In this document: one piece after another, positions 32,718 through 41,560 of the stretch
Position numbering within the stretch: position 1 is the stretch's first letter
Layout of the letters: each line of letters opens with the position of its first letter
Assembly (NCBI GenBank): GCA_964587315.1
Contig: CAZPLW010000001.1
Coordinates: 62,001 to 126,000, forward strand
DNA length: 64,000 bases
Source: FEB-7 sp964587315
Lineage (GTDB): Bacteria > Pseudomonadota > Gammaproteobacteria > Burkholderiales > Usitatibacteraceae
Direction of reading: 5' to 3'
Notes under the pieces: model-generated
What the model was told of the DNA's origin: nothing
The model's input: the letters and a program-made list of their open reading frames with translations, nothing else
Databases searched by the model: none
Made by a program: the position numbers and the translations under genes

Positions 32718-33368
32718 CTACTTGGCCTTCGGCGCTTCAGTCTTGGGCGCGGCGGCCTTCGGGGCGGGGGCCTTCGCGGCCGGCTCGACGCTGAGCGCGA
32801 GGGCTTCCGTGTACTTCACCTCGACCTGGTCGCCCTTCTTCACCACCTTGAACTGCTCGGGATTGCGCACGTCGAGCGTCACGACCTTGCCCTTCGGGCC
32901 CTTGAGCGTGATGGTCTTCTTGGCGGAATCGACGTCGGTCACCTCGGCGATGGCGGTGACCTGCCGGGCGCCTGCGACGGCGGGCTTCTCGCCCGGCTTC
33001 GCCTTCGCCGCTTCTTCGCGGACCGTCGGCTCGCCGGCCGCGACCTTGGTCTTCTTCAGCTCGAGCGAGAGGGCCTCGACGTAGCGAACGACGACGGAGT
33101 CGCCGACCTTGATCTGGTCGAAGTTCTTCACATCGAGACCGGCGACGATGTCGCTCGTCTCGCCGTTGGGGCGCTTGAGCGACACGGTGCGGGTCGCCTT
33201 GTCGATCGCGACCACCAGGGCCGTGGCCTCGACGGCGTTGACGGCCGTGGCCTTGCCGGGTTCGCTCTTCAACGCGGAACCGCCGGTGACGCCGGGTTGC
33301 TGGGCAATGGCCGCCGTGGCGAAAAGCGCGGCGGCAATGGCGATCGAGAGGCGGGTCTGGGTCTTCAT
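32718..33368 (-). CDS. Exported protein with two tandem copies of a small beta domain
   Basis: 216 residues. A signal peptide (about 1-22) is followed by two related units of about 55-60 residues: VEATALVVAIDKATRTVSLK with DQIKVGDSVVVRYVEALSLE, then VTAIAEVTDVDSAKKTITLK with FKVVKKGDQVEVKYTEALAL. The tail is a charged K/A/P repeat. Such beta units resemble small OB- or SH3-like folds of unknown function and could bind metal or cell wall. A GAAGGA site precedes the ATG. Upstream lie overlapping palindromes (33433-33464) that could be its operator. Confidence 0.75.
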   Translation of the reverse strand: MKTQTRLSIAIAAALFATAAIAQQPGVTGGSALKSEPGKATAVNAVEATALVVAIDKATRTVSLKRPNGETSDIVAGLDVKNFDQIKVGDSVVVRYVEALSLELKKTKVAAGEPTVREEAAKAKPGEKPAVAGARQVTAIAEVTDVDSAKKTITLKGPKGKVVTLDVRNPEQFKVVKKGDQVEVKYTEALALSVEPAAKAPAPKAAAPKTEAPKAK

Positions 33369-33729
33369 GGGGGATCCTTCAAGGGGTGAAAGAGGGTAAT
33401 GGCGCGCCCGCGGACAAGGGGCCAGCCTGAATGATCACTGCCGGCAGTGGTCAACATGTTGATCATTCTCATGATCCCCTCGAAAGCCGTCCTTCGGCTG
33501 GTCCGTTTCGGACAGCGATTGGACGTTTCCGGACAGGGATGGGCCCGAAGGGTCGCTTGGCTCGAGCCGCCAAGGCGCCCTGGAGGGCCAGTCATTCGAC
33601 CTTGCCCGGACTTGCAGCGACCGATTGGGCTTTTTGCAGTCTCGGCCCGGGCGGGCGCGCCGTCTATCGGAAAAGCGCAAATCCGGGGCCGGGATCGCGG
33701 AGCCCACGATCGCGCTCCTGTTCGGGTGC
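33369..33729. other. Gene-free stretch with overlapping palindromes
   Basis: About 360 bp without a convincing gene; the open frames crossing it are not protein-like. It holds the likely promoter of the gene at 33368 and two overlapping inverted repeats near 33433-33464. The remainder shows no recognisable element. Confidence 0.5.
33433..33464. promoter_or_regulatory. Two overlapping inverted repeats, possible operator
   Basis: GATCACTGCC and GGCAGTGGTC (33433-33452) form a 20-bp palindrome with one mismatch. GGTCAACATGTTGATC (33449-33464) forms a second palindrome sharing its GGTC. They lie 65-96 bp upstream of the gene starting at 33368, where a repressor or activator would bind. The bases read on the minus strand include TTGACC, a possible -35 box. 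Confidence 0.4.
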
Positions 33730-34019
33730 CCTCGTCGGCCAGCTCCCGCATCGCGGCTGCAGCGAACTGCGGCGCGGCCCATCGGCGCACGTCGACTTCG
33801 TTCCGGATGTACCCGTGCCCGCGCATGAAGTCCTTCGCGACCTCGATCGCGTCAAGGTTCGCGGATGAGGCCCCTCAGGAAGGCGACGACCAGCTCGGGA
33901 TGCGCCTCGGCAAGGGTCGCGTCGACCGTGAGCGCATAGGGGCTGTTGGCGACCTGGAGCATCGCGTCCGGATACCGGTCCAGGCGCTCTTCACGGGCCA
34001 CGCCGGGGAAGTCGAGGTG
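33730..34019 (-). pseudogene. C-terminal remnant of an ABC-type substrate-binding protein
   Basis: Minus-strand translation gives REERLDRYPDAMLQVANSPY and AHPELVVAFLRGLIRE, typical of the second half of NMT1/SsuA-like (sulfonate or nitrate) binding proteins. A TGA follows, and after a single-base shift near 33857 the match continues as DAIEVAKDFMRGHGYIRNEV and WAAPQFAAAAMRELAD. The N-terminal half is missing; similarity starts at about 34019, exactly where the AraC remnant begins on the other strand. It is a dead gene fragment. Confidence 0.6.
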
Positions 34020-34265
34020 GCCGCGATCTTCTCCATGCATCCGCGCACCTTGAGCCGTCGCCTCGCCGCGGCCGGCACCAGTTTCCGGCAGCTCGTGGAC
34101 GAGTGCTCGTTCGAGATCGCGCGCCACCTGCTCGAGTTCTCCCGGCAGGACGTGGCCCAGATCACCGCCGCGCTCGACTACGCCGACCCGAGCGCCTTCA
34201 CGCGGGCTTTCCGGCGCTGGAGCGGCACGACACCGGCGTGCTGGCGGGCGTCTAGGACACGCTGA
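34005..34265 (+). pseudogene. C-terminal remnant of an AraC-family regulator
   Basis: The last 86 codons encode the two helix-turn-helix motifs of an AraC-type DNA-binding domain: VAAIFSMHPRTLSRRLAAAG (first) and VAQITAALDYADPSAFTRAF (second), followed by RRWSGTTPACWR, close to the family PxxFR end. The N-terminal ligand domain is missing. The upstream frame is open but unrelated. It faces a truncated substrate-binding protein, which suggests a deletion that removed the 5' ends of a divergent pair. Confidence 0.65.
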
Positions 34266-34389
34266 GAGAGGCTTTCGCGGTTCGCCCACCCATTGCCGGA
34301 GACCAACCCGGAGCCCCCCGCCGGACCCTGTAATATGGAAGCCCGACTCCGGCCACGCCGGTCTCGTTTCCGTCCCCAGAGGCCCAGAG

Positions 34390-34938
34390 ATGCGATTTCG
34401 TCGCGGAATTCCCGCAGCCCTCGCCGCCGCCGCGGCGCTTGTGCCCGTTGCCGCCCACGCATCCTTCCTCTCGGGCGACGCGCTCGACGCCATGGCGAAC
34501 GTCATCGCCTGGATCGTGCTCATCTTCGTGCCGGTCGGCGGCATCGTCCTCTTCTGGATCGTGCACGTGATGCCCGAGAAGATCGCGGAGAAAAGCCACC
34601 ATCCCCAGCAGCAGGCGATCAAGACGCTTTGCCTGCTCTCGCTGGTGTTCGGCGGGCTCCTGTGGCCGATCGCGTGGCTCTGGGCGTACACGCGGCCGGT
34701 CGCCTACCGGATGGCGTACGGCACCGACAAGCACGAGGAGTACTACGAGAAGATGGCCGAACGGGCTCGCCGCGGGGAACTCGACGCCGGCGAGATCGCG
34801 CACCTGAAGTCGGAGATCGACTACATCGAGTCGCGGGGCAACCTCAGCGCGCACCTGCGGGAGCTGCGCGAGACCCTGGCGCACGCTAAGCCGGCGACGC
34901 CCGTACCGGCGGCCGCACCCAAGGAAGGAGCCGCCTAG
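34390..34938 (+). CDS. yiaW: DUF3302 inner-membrane protein (YiaW-like)
   Basis: 182 residues. A signal-like first helix, then two membrane segments (about 36-58, VIAWIVLIFVPVGGIVLFWI; about 78-98, LCLLSLVFGGLLWPIAWLWA), then a charged coiled C-terminal tail. The layout and sequence fit DUF3302 (YiaW). In Escherichia coli yiaW lies beside yiaV, an HlyD-type adaptor, and the same order is seen here with the adaptor beginning at the next base. It is probably a small inner-membrane subunit of an export or envelope system. The function is unknown. Confidence 0.75.
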   Translation: MRFRRGIPAALAAAAALVPVAAHASFLSGDALDAMANVIAWIVLIFVPVGGIVLFWIVHVMPEKIAEKSHHPQQQAIKTLCLLSLVFGGLLWPIAWLWAYTRPVAYRMAYGTDKHEEYYEKMAERARRGELDAGEIAHLKSEIDYIESRGNLSAHLRELRETLAHAKPATPVPAAAPKEGAA

Positions 34939-36159
34939 ATGGACGCCCTCCTCCTTGCCATCTACGCGTTCTTCGTCTGGTTCGTCTTCATCAAGAAGAA
35001 GTGGCTGCCGTGGAACACCACGTCGCAGGTGATCGTGGTCATCATCCCGGTCGTCGCCCTCACGATCCTGGTCCTGCTCCTGAACGTCTTCGCGCCGACC
35101 TCGGCCGACGTGCGCGTCGTGAAGTACGTCGTGAACATCGTGCCGCAGGTGCGCGGGCGCGTGACCGAGGTGCCGGTCGAGCCCAACCGCCCGGTGAAGA
35201 AGGGCGACGTGCTGTTCCGGATCGATCCCACGCCCTACCAGCTCAACGTGCGCGCGCTCGAGGCGCAGCTCGCCAATGCCGTGGGCAGCTCCAAGGAGCT
35301 CGAGGAGCAGCTCGTCGCCGCCACCGGCAAGGTGACGGAGGCCCGAGGCGCCATCTCCCAGGCTTCCGCCCGCGTCCGGGAGGTATCGGCCCGCGCGGAA
35401 CTCGCCCGGCTTCGCGTGACGCAGAACCGGGAACTGGTCGCCTCCGGCGCCGGCAACCAGTTCGACCTCGAGCAGGCCGAGGCCAACCTGAAGGAGTTGG
35501 AAGGCACCCTCGACAACGCGCGCGCCGCCGAGGCGCAGGCCCGCGCCGCCGAGGTACAGGCCATGGCCGGCGAGCGCCAGGTGAAGCAGCGCCTGGGCGC
35601 GCAGGCGAACGGCGAGTACGCGCAGGTCGCGCAGGTGCGCGCGCAACTCGAGAACGCGAAGTGGGAGCTTTCGCAGACGACCGTCGTCGCCCCCGCCAAC
35701 GGCTACGCCATCAACGTCCAGCTGCGGCCCGGCGCGATGACGGCGGCCTTCCCCGTCACGCCCGCGCTCACCTTCGTCGAGGAGGAGTTCCAGATCATCG
35801 CCCTCTTCGGACAGAACGAGCTGCACCAGGTAATGCCCGGCAACCGCGCCGAGATCTCGCTCAACACCCATCCGGGCGACATCATCAAGGCGACGGTGGA
35901 CTCGATCGTCTGGGCGCAGGGCCAGGGCCAGGTGCCTTTGTCCACGATCCTGCCGACGACGGGCGTGCAGGCGCCCCCGCCCAACCGTTTCCCGGTGAAG
36001 CTCACCGTGGACCCGGCGCAGAAGGACCTCTTCCTCGCCGCCGGCGCGGCCGGCAACGCGGCGATCTACACCGACGGGTTCAAGGCGATCCACGTGATCC
36101 GCATGGTGTTCCTGCGCGTCGGCGCCAAGGTCAACTACCTCGTGCTCAAGCTGCACTGA
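34939..36159 (+). CDS. yiaV: HlyD-family periplasmic adaptor (YiaV/EmrA-like)
   Basis: 406 residues. Two N-terminal hydrophobic stretches (3-18 and 31-48) anchor it in the inner membrane. A biotinyl-lipoyl-like half (VPQVRGRVTEVPVEPNRPVK, about 70-89), a long alpha-hairpin (about 105-210) and the second lipoyl half (TVVAPANGYAINVQLRPGAM) follow, then beta-barrel and membrane-proximal domains. Such proteins link an inner-membrane pump to an outer-membrane channel. The AAGGAAGGAG stretch at the end of yiaW provides its ribosome-binding site. The stop overlaps the outer-membrane factor start (TGATG), so the genes encode a probable tripartite exporter without an obvious pump gene. Confidence 0.9.
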   Translation: MDALLLAIYAFFVWFVFIKKKWLPWNTTSQVIVVIIPVVALTILVLLLNVFAPTSADVRVVKYVVNIVPQVRGRVTEVPVEPNRPVKKGDVLFRIDPTPYQLNVRALEAQLANAVGSSKELEEQLVAATGKVTEARGAISQASARVREVSARAELARLRVTQNRELVASGAGNQFDLEQAEANLKELEGTLDNARAAEAQARAAEVQAMAGERQVKQRLGAQANGEYAQVAQVRAQLENAKWELSQTTVVAPANGYAINVQLRPGAMTAAFPVTPALTFVEEEFQIIALFGQNELHQVMPGNRAEISLNTHPGDIIKATVDSIVWAQGQGQVPLSTILPTTGVQAPPPNRFPVKLTVDPAQKDLFLAAGAAGNAAIYTDGFKAIHVIRMVFLRVGAKVNYLVLKLH

Positions 36160-37607
36160 TGCGACTGCCCGACCGCCCCTCTCGAAGGGCCCCGCGCCTC
36201 GCGGCGATGGCGGTCTGCCTTGCCATTGCCGGCTGCGTGCTCAATCCGCCTCCCGACAAGGAGGCGCTCATGGCCGATGCGCTGCCGACGGTGAAGGCGC
36301 CCGGGGCGTGGATATCGCCGGGCGGCGGCACCGGCGCCGTCCAGGACGACTGGCTCGCGACCTTCTCGGACGCGCGGCTCGCGGCGCTCGTGACGGAGGC
36401 GCTCGCCAACAACCTCGACCTCCGCGTCGCCGCGGCGCGCATGGAGCGGGCCGCCGCCTACGCGAAGCAGGCCGGCGCGACTCTCTACCCGCAGGTGAAC
36501 CTGCTCGGCACCGGCAGCTTCACCGGCTCCGATTCGGGCAGCGCCTTCAACACGTTCGGCCTCTTCGTCAACTGGGAGCTGGATCTCTGGGGCCGCGTGC
36601 GATCGCAGGCCGGGGCCGGATCGGCGCAGTACGAGGCCGCGGCCAGGGACACCGAATTCGCGCGCCAGTCGATCGCCGCGCTCACCGCCAAGAGCTGGTT
36701 CCTCGCCATCGAGGCGCGCCGCCAGCGCGCGATCGCCCAGGAGATGGTGGCGGCCGCGGAGAGGATCGTGTCGCTCGCCGGCGAACGCGCCCGCGTCGGC
36801 CGGGGCGACGAATACGACGTTCGCGTGGCCACGGCGGGACTGCAGGCCTACCGCGATGCCGTCCTGCAGTTCCAGTTGGCCGAGTCGCAGGCCCTGCGCG
36901 CGATCGAGACGATCGTCGGACGGTATCCGGCCGCGACGCTCGAGCTCGCGCCGCAGTTCCCTCCCTTCCCGGGCGCCGTGCCCGCGGGTCTTCCCTCGGA
37001 GATCCTCGAGCGCCGCCTCGACGTCGCCGCCGCGGAGCGGCGCGTGGCTTCGGCCTTCTACCTCGTGGGCGAAGCCCAGGCCGCGCGACTGCCGCGCATC
37101 GCGCTCACGGCCAGCGTGAGCAGCATCACGAGCGACCTCGTCTTCCTCAAGGACCGCGACAATCCCGCCTGGAGCGCCGGCGGCAACCTCGTGATGCCCC
37201 TGTTCGCCGGAGGCGCCCTGAAGGCGCAGGTGGAGGTGCGCACCGCCGAGCAGAAGGCGGCGGTGGCGGACTATGGCCGCATCGGCGCTCGCGCCTTCGC
37301 GGAAGTCGAGAACGCGCTCTCGGCGACCTTCAACCTCGCCCAGCGCGTTCCGGTGCTCGAATCGTCCGTCGCCGAGAACGAGCGGGCCCTCGAGCTCGCG
37401 CAGGTGCGCTACCGCGTCGGCTCGGCCGACCAGCGCGCCGTCCAGCAGCAGCTGCTCGCGACGTCCGCGGCGCGCGCGGCGCTCACGCGCGCCTTGAGCG
37501 AGCGCCTCGTCCAGCGCGTGAACCTGCACCTGGCGCTCGGCGGCAGCTTCGCCCCGACCGCCGTCGCGGCGGCCTCCGCGCCGGCGTCCAACCCCCCGCC
37601 GCAATAG
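36159..37607 (+). CDS. Outer-membrane efflux lipoprotein (NodT/OprM family)
   Basis: 482 residues with a lipoprotein signal peptide whose lipobox cysteine is Cys26 (LAIAGC). Two OEP (TolC-like) repeats follow: WLATFSDARLAALVTEALAN at the start of the first and SSVAENERALELAQVRYRVG in the second. The NodT signature NWELDLWGRVRS is present. The protein forms a trimeric channel through the outer membrane that docks on the HlyD adaptor encoded just upstream. The C-terminus is a flexible Ala/Pro tail. Confidence 0.92.
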   Translation: MRLPDRPSRRAPRLAAMAVCLAIAGCVLNPPPDKEALMADALPTVKAPGAWISPGGGTGAVQDDWLATFSDARLAALVTEALANNLDLRVAAARMERAAAYAKQAGATLYPQVNLLGTGSFTGSDSGSAFNTFGLFVNWELDLWGRVRSQAGAGSAQYEAAARDTEFARQSIAALTAKSWFLAIEARRQRAIAQEMVAAAERIVSLAGERARVGRGDEYDVRVATAGLQAYRDAVLQFQLAESQALRAIETIVGRYPAATLELAPQFPPFPGAVPAGLPSEILERRLDVAAAERRVASAFYLVGEAQAARLPRIALTASVSSITSDLVFLKDRDNPAWSAGGNLVMPLFAGGALKAQVEVRTAEQKAAVADYGRIGARAFAEVENALSATFNLAQRVPVLESSVAENERALELAQVRYRVGSADQRAVQQQLLATSAARAALTRALSERLVQRVNLHLALGGSFAPTAVAAASAPASNPPPQ

Positions 37608-37649
37608 CCGCCATCCGGCGAGCGGCGACGCCCAGGAAAGTCGCTCGAC

Positions 37650-39206
37650 ATGGAACGCAAAAGGACAGTTCGATGGGTCGCGGCCGGGTTCATCGCCCTC
37701 GTGGCCGGCTGCGCGAGCCTGCCCACGCCCGAGGGTCGCACCGCCTCGAGCGCGCTCACCGGGACGTCGCAGACCCGGCTGGGCCTCGGTGTCGCGCCCC
37801 TCGTGTCCGCACACCCCGGAAAGACCGGCATCCACCCGCTCTTCGAGCCGAGGGACGCCTTCGCCGCCCGCGTGCTGCTCGCCGCCGCCGCCGAGAAGTC
37901 GATCGACGCGCAGTACTACATCTGGCACGGCGACACCGTCGGCAACCTCGTCTTCCAGGCCCTGCGGCAAGCGGCGGATCGCGGAGTGCGCGTGCGCCTG
38001 CTGCTCGACGACATGAACACGAAGGGACTCGACCCGGTGATCGCGGCGCTCGACGCGCACCCGAACATCGAGATCCGCCTCTACAACCCGTTCGCGCACC
38101 GGGGCGCCCGCGCCCTCGATTTCCTCACGGACTTCTCGCGCGTGAACCGGCGCATGCACAACAAGTCGTTCACCGCGGACAACCGGGTGAGCGTCGTCGG
38201 CGGACGCAACATCGGCAACGAGTACTACGGCGTGGGCGAGGGCACGGTGTTCGCCGACCTCGACGTGGTGGCCATCGGCGAGGCCGTTCGCGACATCTCG
38301 CGGCAGTTCGACGGCTTCTGGAACAGCGCGTCCGCCTATCCGGCCGCGGGCCTCGTTGCGGCTGCCGTGCCGGCCGACCTCGACGCTCGGTTCGCCACGA
38401 CGCGCGCCAGCCCCGACGCGGTTGCCTACCTCGAGACCCTGCGCACCACGCCGCTCGTGCGCGACCTGCTCGATCGCCGGCTGCCGCTGGAGTGGACGGA
38501 CGCCCGGCTCGTGCACGACGACCCGGCCAAGACGCTCGACACGACGGCCCGCAAGGACATCCTGCTCTTCCCGGCTTTGGTCGAGGCGATCGGCCGGCCC
38601 GAGAAGTCGCTCGACCTCGTCTCGCCCTATTTCGTGCCGGGCGACGAGGGCACCGAGGCCCTGGCCGCGCTCGCCCGCCGGGGCGTGAAGGTGCGCGTCC
38701 TCACGAACTCCCTCGAATCGTCCGAGGCGAACGTCGTTCACGCGGGCTATGCGAAGCGCCGGGAAGCCTTGCTGCGCGCGGGCGTCCGGCTCTACGAGCT
38801 CAAGGCCACGGCCGCGGCGGAACGCAAGCCGCACGACGACAAGGCCGGCGTGGGATCGGGTTCCGGCTCGAGCTCGGGGTCTGCCCTCCACGCGAAGACC
38901 TTCGCCGTGGACGCGAGCCGCATCTTCGTCGGCTCGTTCAATTTCGACCTGCGCTCGGCGCTGCTCAACACCGAGATGGGCCTCGTGATCGCGAGCCCCG
39001 CGCTGGCCGGTCGGCTCGCCGAGATGCTCGACAAGTCCGCACCGCTCGCCGCGTACGAAGTCCGGCTGCGCGCCGACGGCGCGCTGGAATGGGTCGAACG
39101 GACCGCCTCCGGCGAGAAGATCCACGAGAGCGAACCGGGCGCGGGATGGTTCCGGCGCTTCGCCGTCGAGGTCCTGTCCGCGCTTCCGATCGACTGGATG
39201 CTGTAA
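37650..39206 (+). CDS. Phospholipase D / cardiolipin synthase-type lipoprotein (ClsC-like)
   Basis: 518 residues. A lipoprotein signal (Cys21 in ALVAGC) is followed by two PLD domains with complete HKD motifs: HNKSFTADNRVSVVGGRN (about 170-187) and HAKTFAVDASRIFVGSFN (about 412-429). The arrangement resembles ClsC/YmdC, which makes cardiolipin from phosphatidylglycerol and phosphatidylethanolamine, but other PLD reactions are possible. The lipid anchor suggests an envelope location. It starts 42 bp after the outer-membrane factor gene and 18 bp before sulP, within the same plus-strand set. Confidence 0.88.
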   Translation: MERKRTVRWVAAGFIALVAGCASLPTPEGRTASSALTGTSQTRLGLGVAPLVSAHPGKTGIHPLFEPRDAFAARVLLAAAAEKSIDAQYYIWHGDTVGNLVFQALRQAADRGVRVRLLLDDMNTKGLDPVIAALDAHPNIEIRLYNPFAHRGARALDFLTDFSRVNRRMHNKSFTADNRVSVVGGRNIGNEYYGVGEGTVFADLDVVAIGEAVRDISRQFDGFWNSASAYPAAGLVAAAVPADLDARFATTRASPDAVAYLETLRTTPLVRDLLDRRLPLEWTDARLVHDDPAKTLDTTARKDILLFPALVEAIGRPEKSLDLVSPYFVPGDEGTEALAALARRGVKVRVLTNSLESSEANVVHAGYAKRREALLRAGVRLYELKATAAAERKPHDDKAGVGSGSGSSSGSALHAKTFAVDASRIFVGSFNFDLRSALLNTEMGLVIASPALAGRLAEMLDKSAPLAAYEVRLRADGALEWVERTASGEKIHESEPGAGWFRRFAVEVLSALPIDWML

Positions 39207-39224
39207 CCGCAAGGGATCGATGCC

Positions 39225-40892
39225 ATGAACGCTGCCGTGCCGAAGCTCGAGGGCGAACGGGAAAAGGGCTTCGTCGCCGACCTCCTGCCCGGACTCACCA
39301 CCGCCGCCGTCGTCGTGCCGAAGGCGCTCGCCTACGCGACGATCGCCGGGCTGCCCGTGCAGGCGGGTCTCTTCGCCGCGCTCGTGCCGATGGTCGTCTA
39401 CGCGGTGCTCGGCACCTCGCGCGTGCTCTCCGTGAGCACCACCACGCCCATCGCCATCCTCTGCGCCACGGGGATCGGCGAGGCGCTGCGTGCCGATCCG
39501 ACGCTCTCCCCGCTCACCGCGGCCGCGACGCTGTCCGTGCTGGTCGGCTTGATGCTCATCGCCGCACGCGTCGCGAGGCTGGGCTTCCTCGCCGACTTCA
39601 TCTCCGAGCCGGTGCTCACCGGATTCAAGGCGGGCGTGGGCTGCGTCATCGTCGTGGACCAGGTGCCGAAGCTGCTCGGCATCCACATCGACAAGGCGGG
39701 TTTCTTCCGCGACGTGGGATCGATCGTGGCGCACGTGCCGGAGCTGTCCGTGCCCACCTTCGCCGTCGCGCTGGGGACCCTCGCCATCATCTTCGTTTCG
39801 AAGCGCTTCCTGCCGAAGGCCCCGGCGCCACTGCTCGCCGTCGCGGCCGGCATCGGCGCCTCGGCCTTCCTCGGGCTGCAGGCCGCCGGCGTGAGCGTGA
39901 TCGGGACGATCCAGGGCGGGATGCCCACGCTTCAGCTGCCGAAGCTCGGGCTCGTCGAGGCCATGTGGCCGGCCGCCGCCGGCGTGGCGCTCATCGCCTT
40001 CACCGAGTCGATCGCCGCCGCGCGCGCCTTCGCGAAGTCCTCGGATCCGCCGATCAACGCCAACCGCGAGCTCCTCGCCCTGGGCGCCGCCAACGCCGCC
40101 GGCGCCTTCATCGGCTCCATGCCCGCCGGAGGCGGCACCTCGCAGACGGCCGTGGCCCGGACGGCCGGCGCCCAGTCGCAGGCGTATTCGTACGTGGTCG
40201 CGGCCGTGGCCCTCGCCACGATCCTCTTCCTCGCGCCCGTGCTCGCGCTCATGCCCAACGCGACCCTCGCCGCGGTGGTCATCGCCTACTCGGTCGGGCT
40301 CCTCGACCCGGCGCAGATGATGGCCATCCGCCGCGTTCGCACAATGGAGTTCCGCTGGGCCGTCGCCGCGTGCCTGGGCGTGATGGTGCTCGGGACGCTC
40401 CACGGCATCCTCGCGGCCATCATGCTCTCGATGGCGGGCCTCATCGCGCGCGCCACGAACCCGCGCGTCGATGCGCTCGGACGCAAGCCCGGCACCCACG
40501 TCTACCGCCCGCGCTCGAAGGAGCACCCGGAGGACGAGAGCGTGCCGGGACTGCTCGTCGCGCGGCCGGAGGGACGCATTTACTTCGGCAACGCCGCGAA
40601 CGTGGCCGCGAAGCTGCGGGCCCTCGCGAACGAAGTCTCGCCCCGGGTGCTCCTGCTCGACTTCTCCGCGGTGCCGGGTCTCGAGTACACCGCGCTCAAG
40701 ATGCTCGTCGAGGCCGACGAGAAGCTCCACGGGGAAGGCATCGAGCTGTGGCTCGCCGCGCTCAACCCCGAGGCGCTCGAACTCGTCCGGGCCACGCCCC
40801 TCGCCGAGCGGATGGGGCGCGAGCGGATGTTCTTCACCGTCGAGGATGCGGTGAAGGCCTACGAATCACGCTACGCCAGGGAGGGCGCATGA
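39225..40892 (+). CDS. SulP-family anion transporter with STAS domain
   Basis: 555 residues. A membrane domain of about 12-14 helices (signatures LPGLTTAAVVVPKALAYATI and GFKAGVGCVIVVDQVPKLLG) is followed by a cytoplasmic STAS domain (about 430-545, VLLLDFSAVPGLEYTALKML). SulP proteins carry sulphate, bicarbonate or organic anions with protons or sodium. A lone family member does not reveal the anion. The stop overlaps the next gene (ATGA), and the preceding PLD gene is 18 bp away. Confidence 0.9.
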   Translation: MNAAVPKLEGEREKGFVADLLPGLTTAAVVVPKALAYATIAGLPVQAGLFAALVPMVVYAVLGTSRVLSVSTTTPIAILCATGIGEALRADPTLSPLTAAATLSVLVGLMLIAARVARLGFLADFISEPVLTGFKAGVGCVIVVDQVPKLLGIHIDKAGFFRDVGSIVAHVPELSVPTFAVALGTLAIIFVSKRFLPKAPAPLLAVAAGIGASAFLGLQAAGVSVIGTIQGGMPTLQLPKLGLVEAMWPAAAGVALIAFTESIAAARAFAKSSDPPINANRELLALGAANAAGAFIGSMPAGGGTSQTAVARTAGAQSQAYSYVVAAVALATILFLAPVLALMPNATLAAVVIAYSVGLLDPAQMMAIRRVRTMEFRWAVAACLGVMVLGTLHGILAAIMLSMAGLIARATNPRVDALGRKPGTHVYRPRSKEHPEDESVPGLLVARPEGRIYFGNAANVAAKLRALANEVSPRVLLLDFSAVPGLEYTALKMLVEADEKLHGEGIELWLAALNPEALELVRATPLAERMGRERMFFTVEDAVKAYESRYAREGA

Positions 40893-41560
40893 ACAGCAGC
40901 GACATCGCGGAAGAGGTGCCGCGCGAACCGATCCTCAACCCGGTGGACCGCATCTCGGAGATGCTCTTCGGCCTCTTCATGGCGCTCACCTTCGTGGGCG
41001 CCGTGACCGTGGCCGGCAGGGGCCAGGAAGAGGTCCGGACGCTCTTCGTGACCGCCTTCGGCTGCAACATCGCGTGGGGCCTGGTGGACGCCGTGATGTA
41101 CCTCGTGCGCACGACGACCGACCGCGGGCGGCAGCTGAGACTCGTGCACGCGGTGCGCGCCACGCAGGATGAGGAGCGCGGCCGCGCGCTCGTGCGAAGC
41201 GAACTGCGGGCCGCCTTCCCCCGCGTGACCACGGAGGAGCAGGTCGAGCAGATCCGCGCGCGCCTCCTCGCGTTGGACGGCGTGCCCCGGAAGGTCGAAC
41301 TTGACGGCAAGGATGCGCTCGCCGCCTTCGCCATCTTCCTCATCGTCGTCGCGTCGACATTCCCCGTCGTGCTGCCCTTCGCCTTCTTCACCGACGTCGC
41401 CACGGCGAAGTGGGTCTCGCGCGGGCTCTCGCTCGGGATGCTGTTCGCGGGCGGACTCGCCCTCGGCCGCTACGCGGGATACGGCAGCTGGAAGGCGGGT
41501 CTCATGATGGTGGGCCTCGGCACCGCGCTCACCGTGGCGATCGTCGCCCTCGGCGGATGA
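40889..41560 (+). CDS. VIT1/CCC1-like membrane protein
   Basis: 223 residues with membrane segments at about 24-45, 50-68, 140-165 and 175-222, separated by a charged cytoplasmic helical domain (about 80-135, TEEQVEQIRARLLALDGV). The motif NPVDRISEMLFGLFMALTFV and the spacing of helices recall small VIT1/CCC1 relatives, which in other organisms move iron or manganese; here that is only a resemblance. It overlaps sulP upstream and the barrel gene downstream by 4 bp each, so all three should be co-translated. Confidence 0.65.
   Translation: MNSSDIAEEVPREPILNPVDRISEMLFGLFMALTFVGAVTVAGRGQEEVRTLFVTAFGCNIAWGLVDAVMYLVRTTTDRGRQLRLVHAVRATQDEERGRALVRSELRAAFPRVTTEEQVEQIRARLLALDGVPRKVELDGKDALAAFAIFLIVVASTFPVVLPFAFFTDVATAKWVSRGLSLGMLFAGGLALGRYAGYGSWKAGLMMVGLGTALTVAIVALGG

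Noticed and set aside
33447..34004. The upstream extension of the AraC remnant frame as a real regulator N-terminus
   Set aside because: The 186 codons before the DNA-binding part do not resemble an AraC ligand domain and run antisense to the binding-protein remnant.
36135..40730. A 1500-codon minus-strand open frame across the yiaV-sulP genes
   Set aside because: Same artefact: low-complexity R/H/E/G translation opposite well-conserved plus-strand genes.
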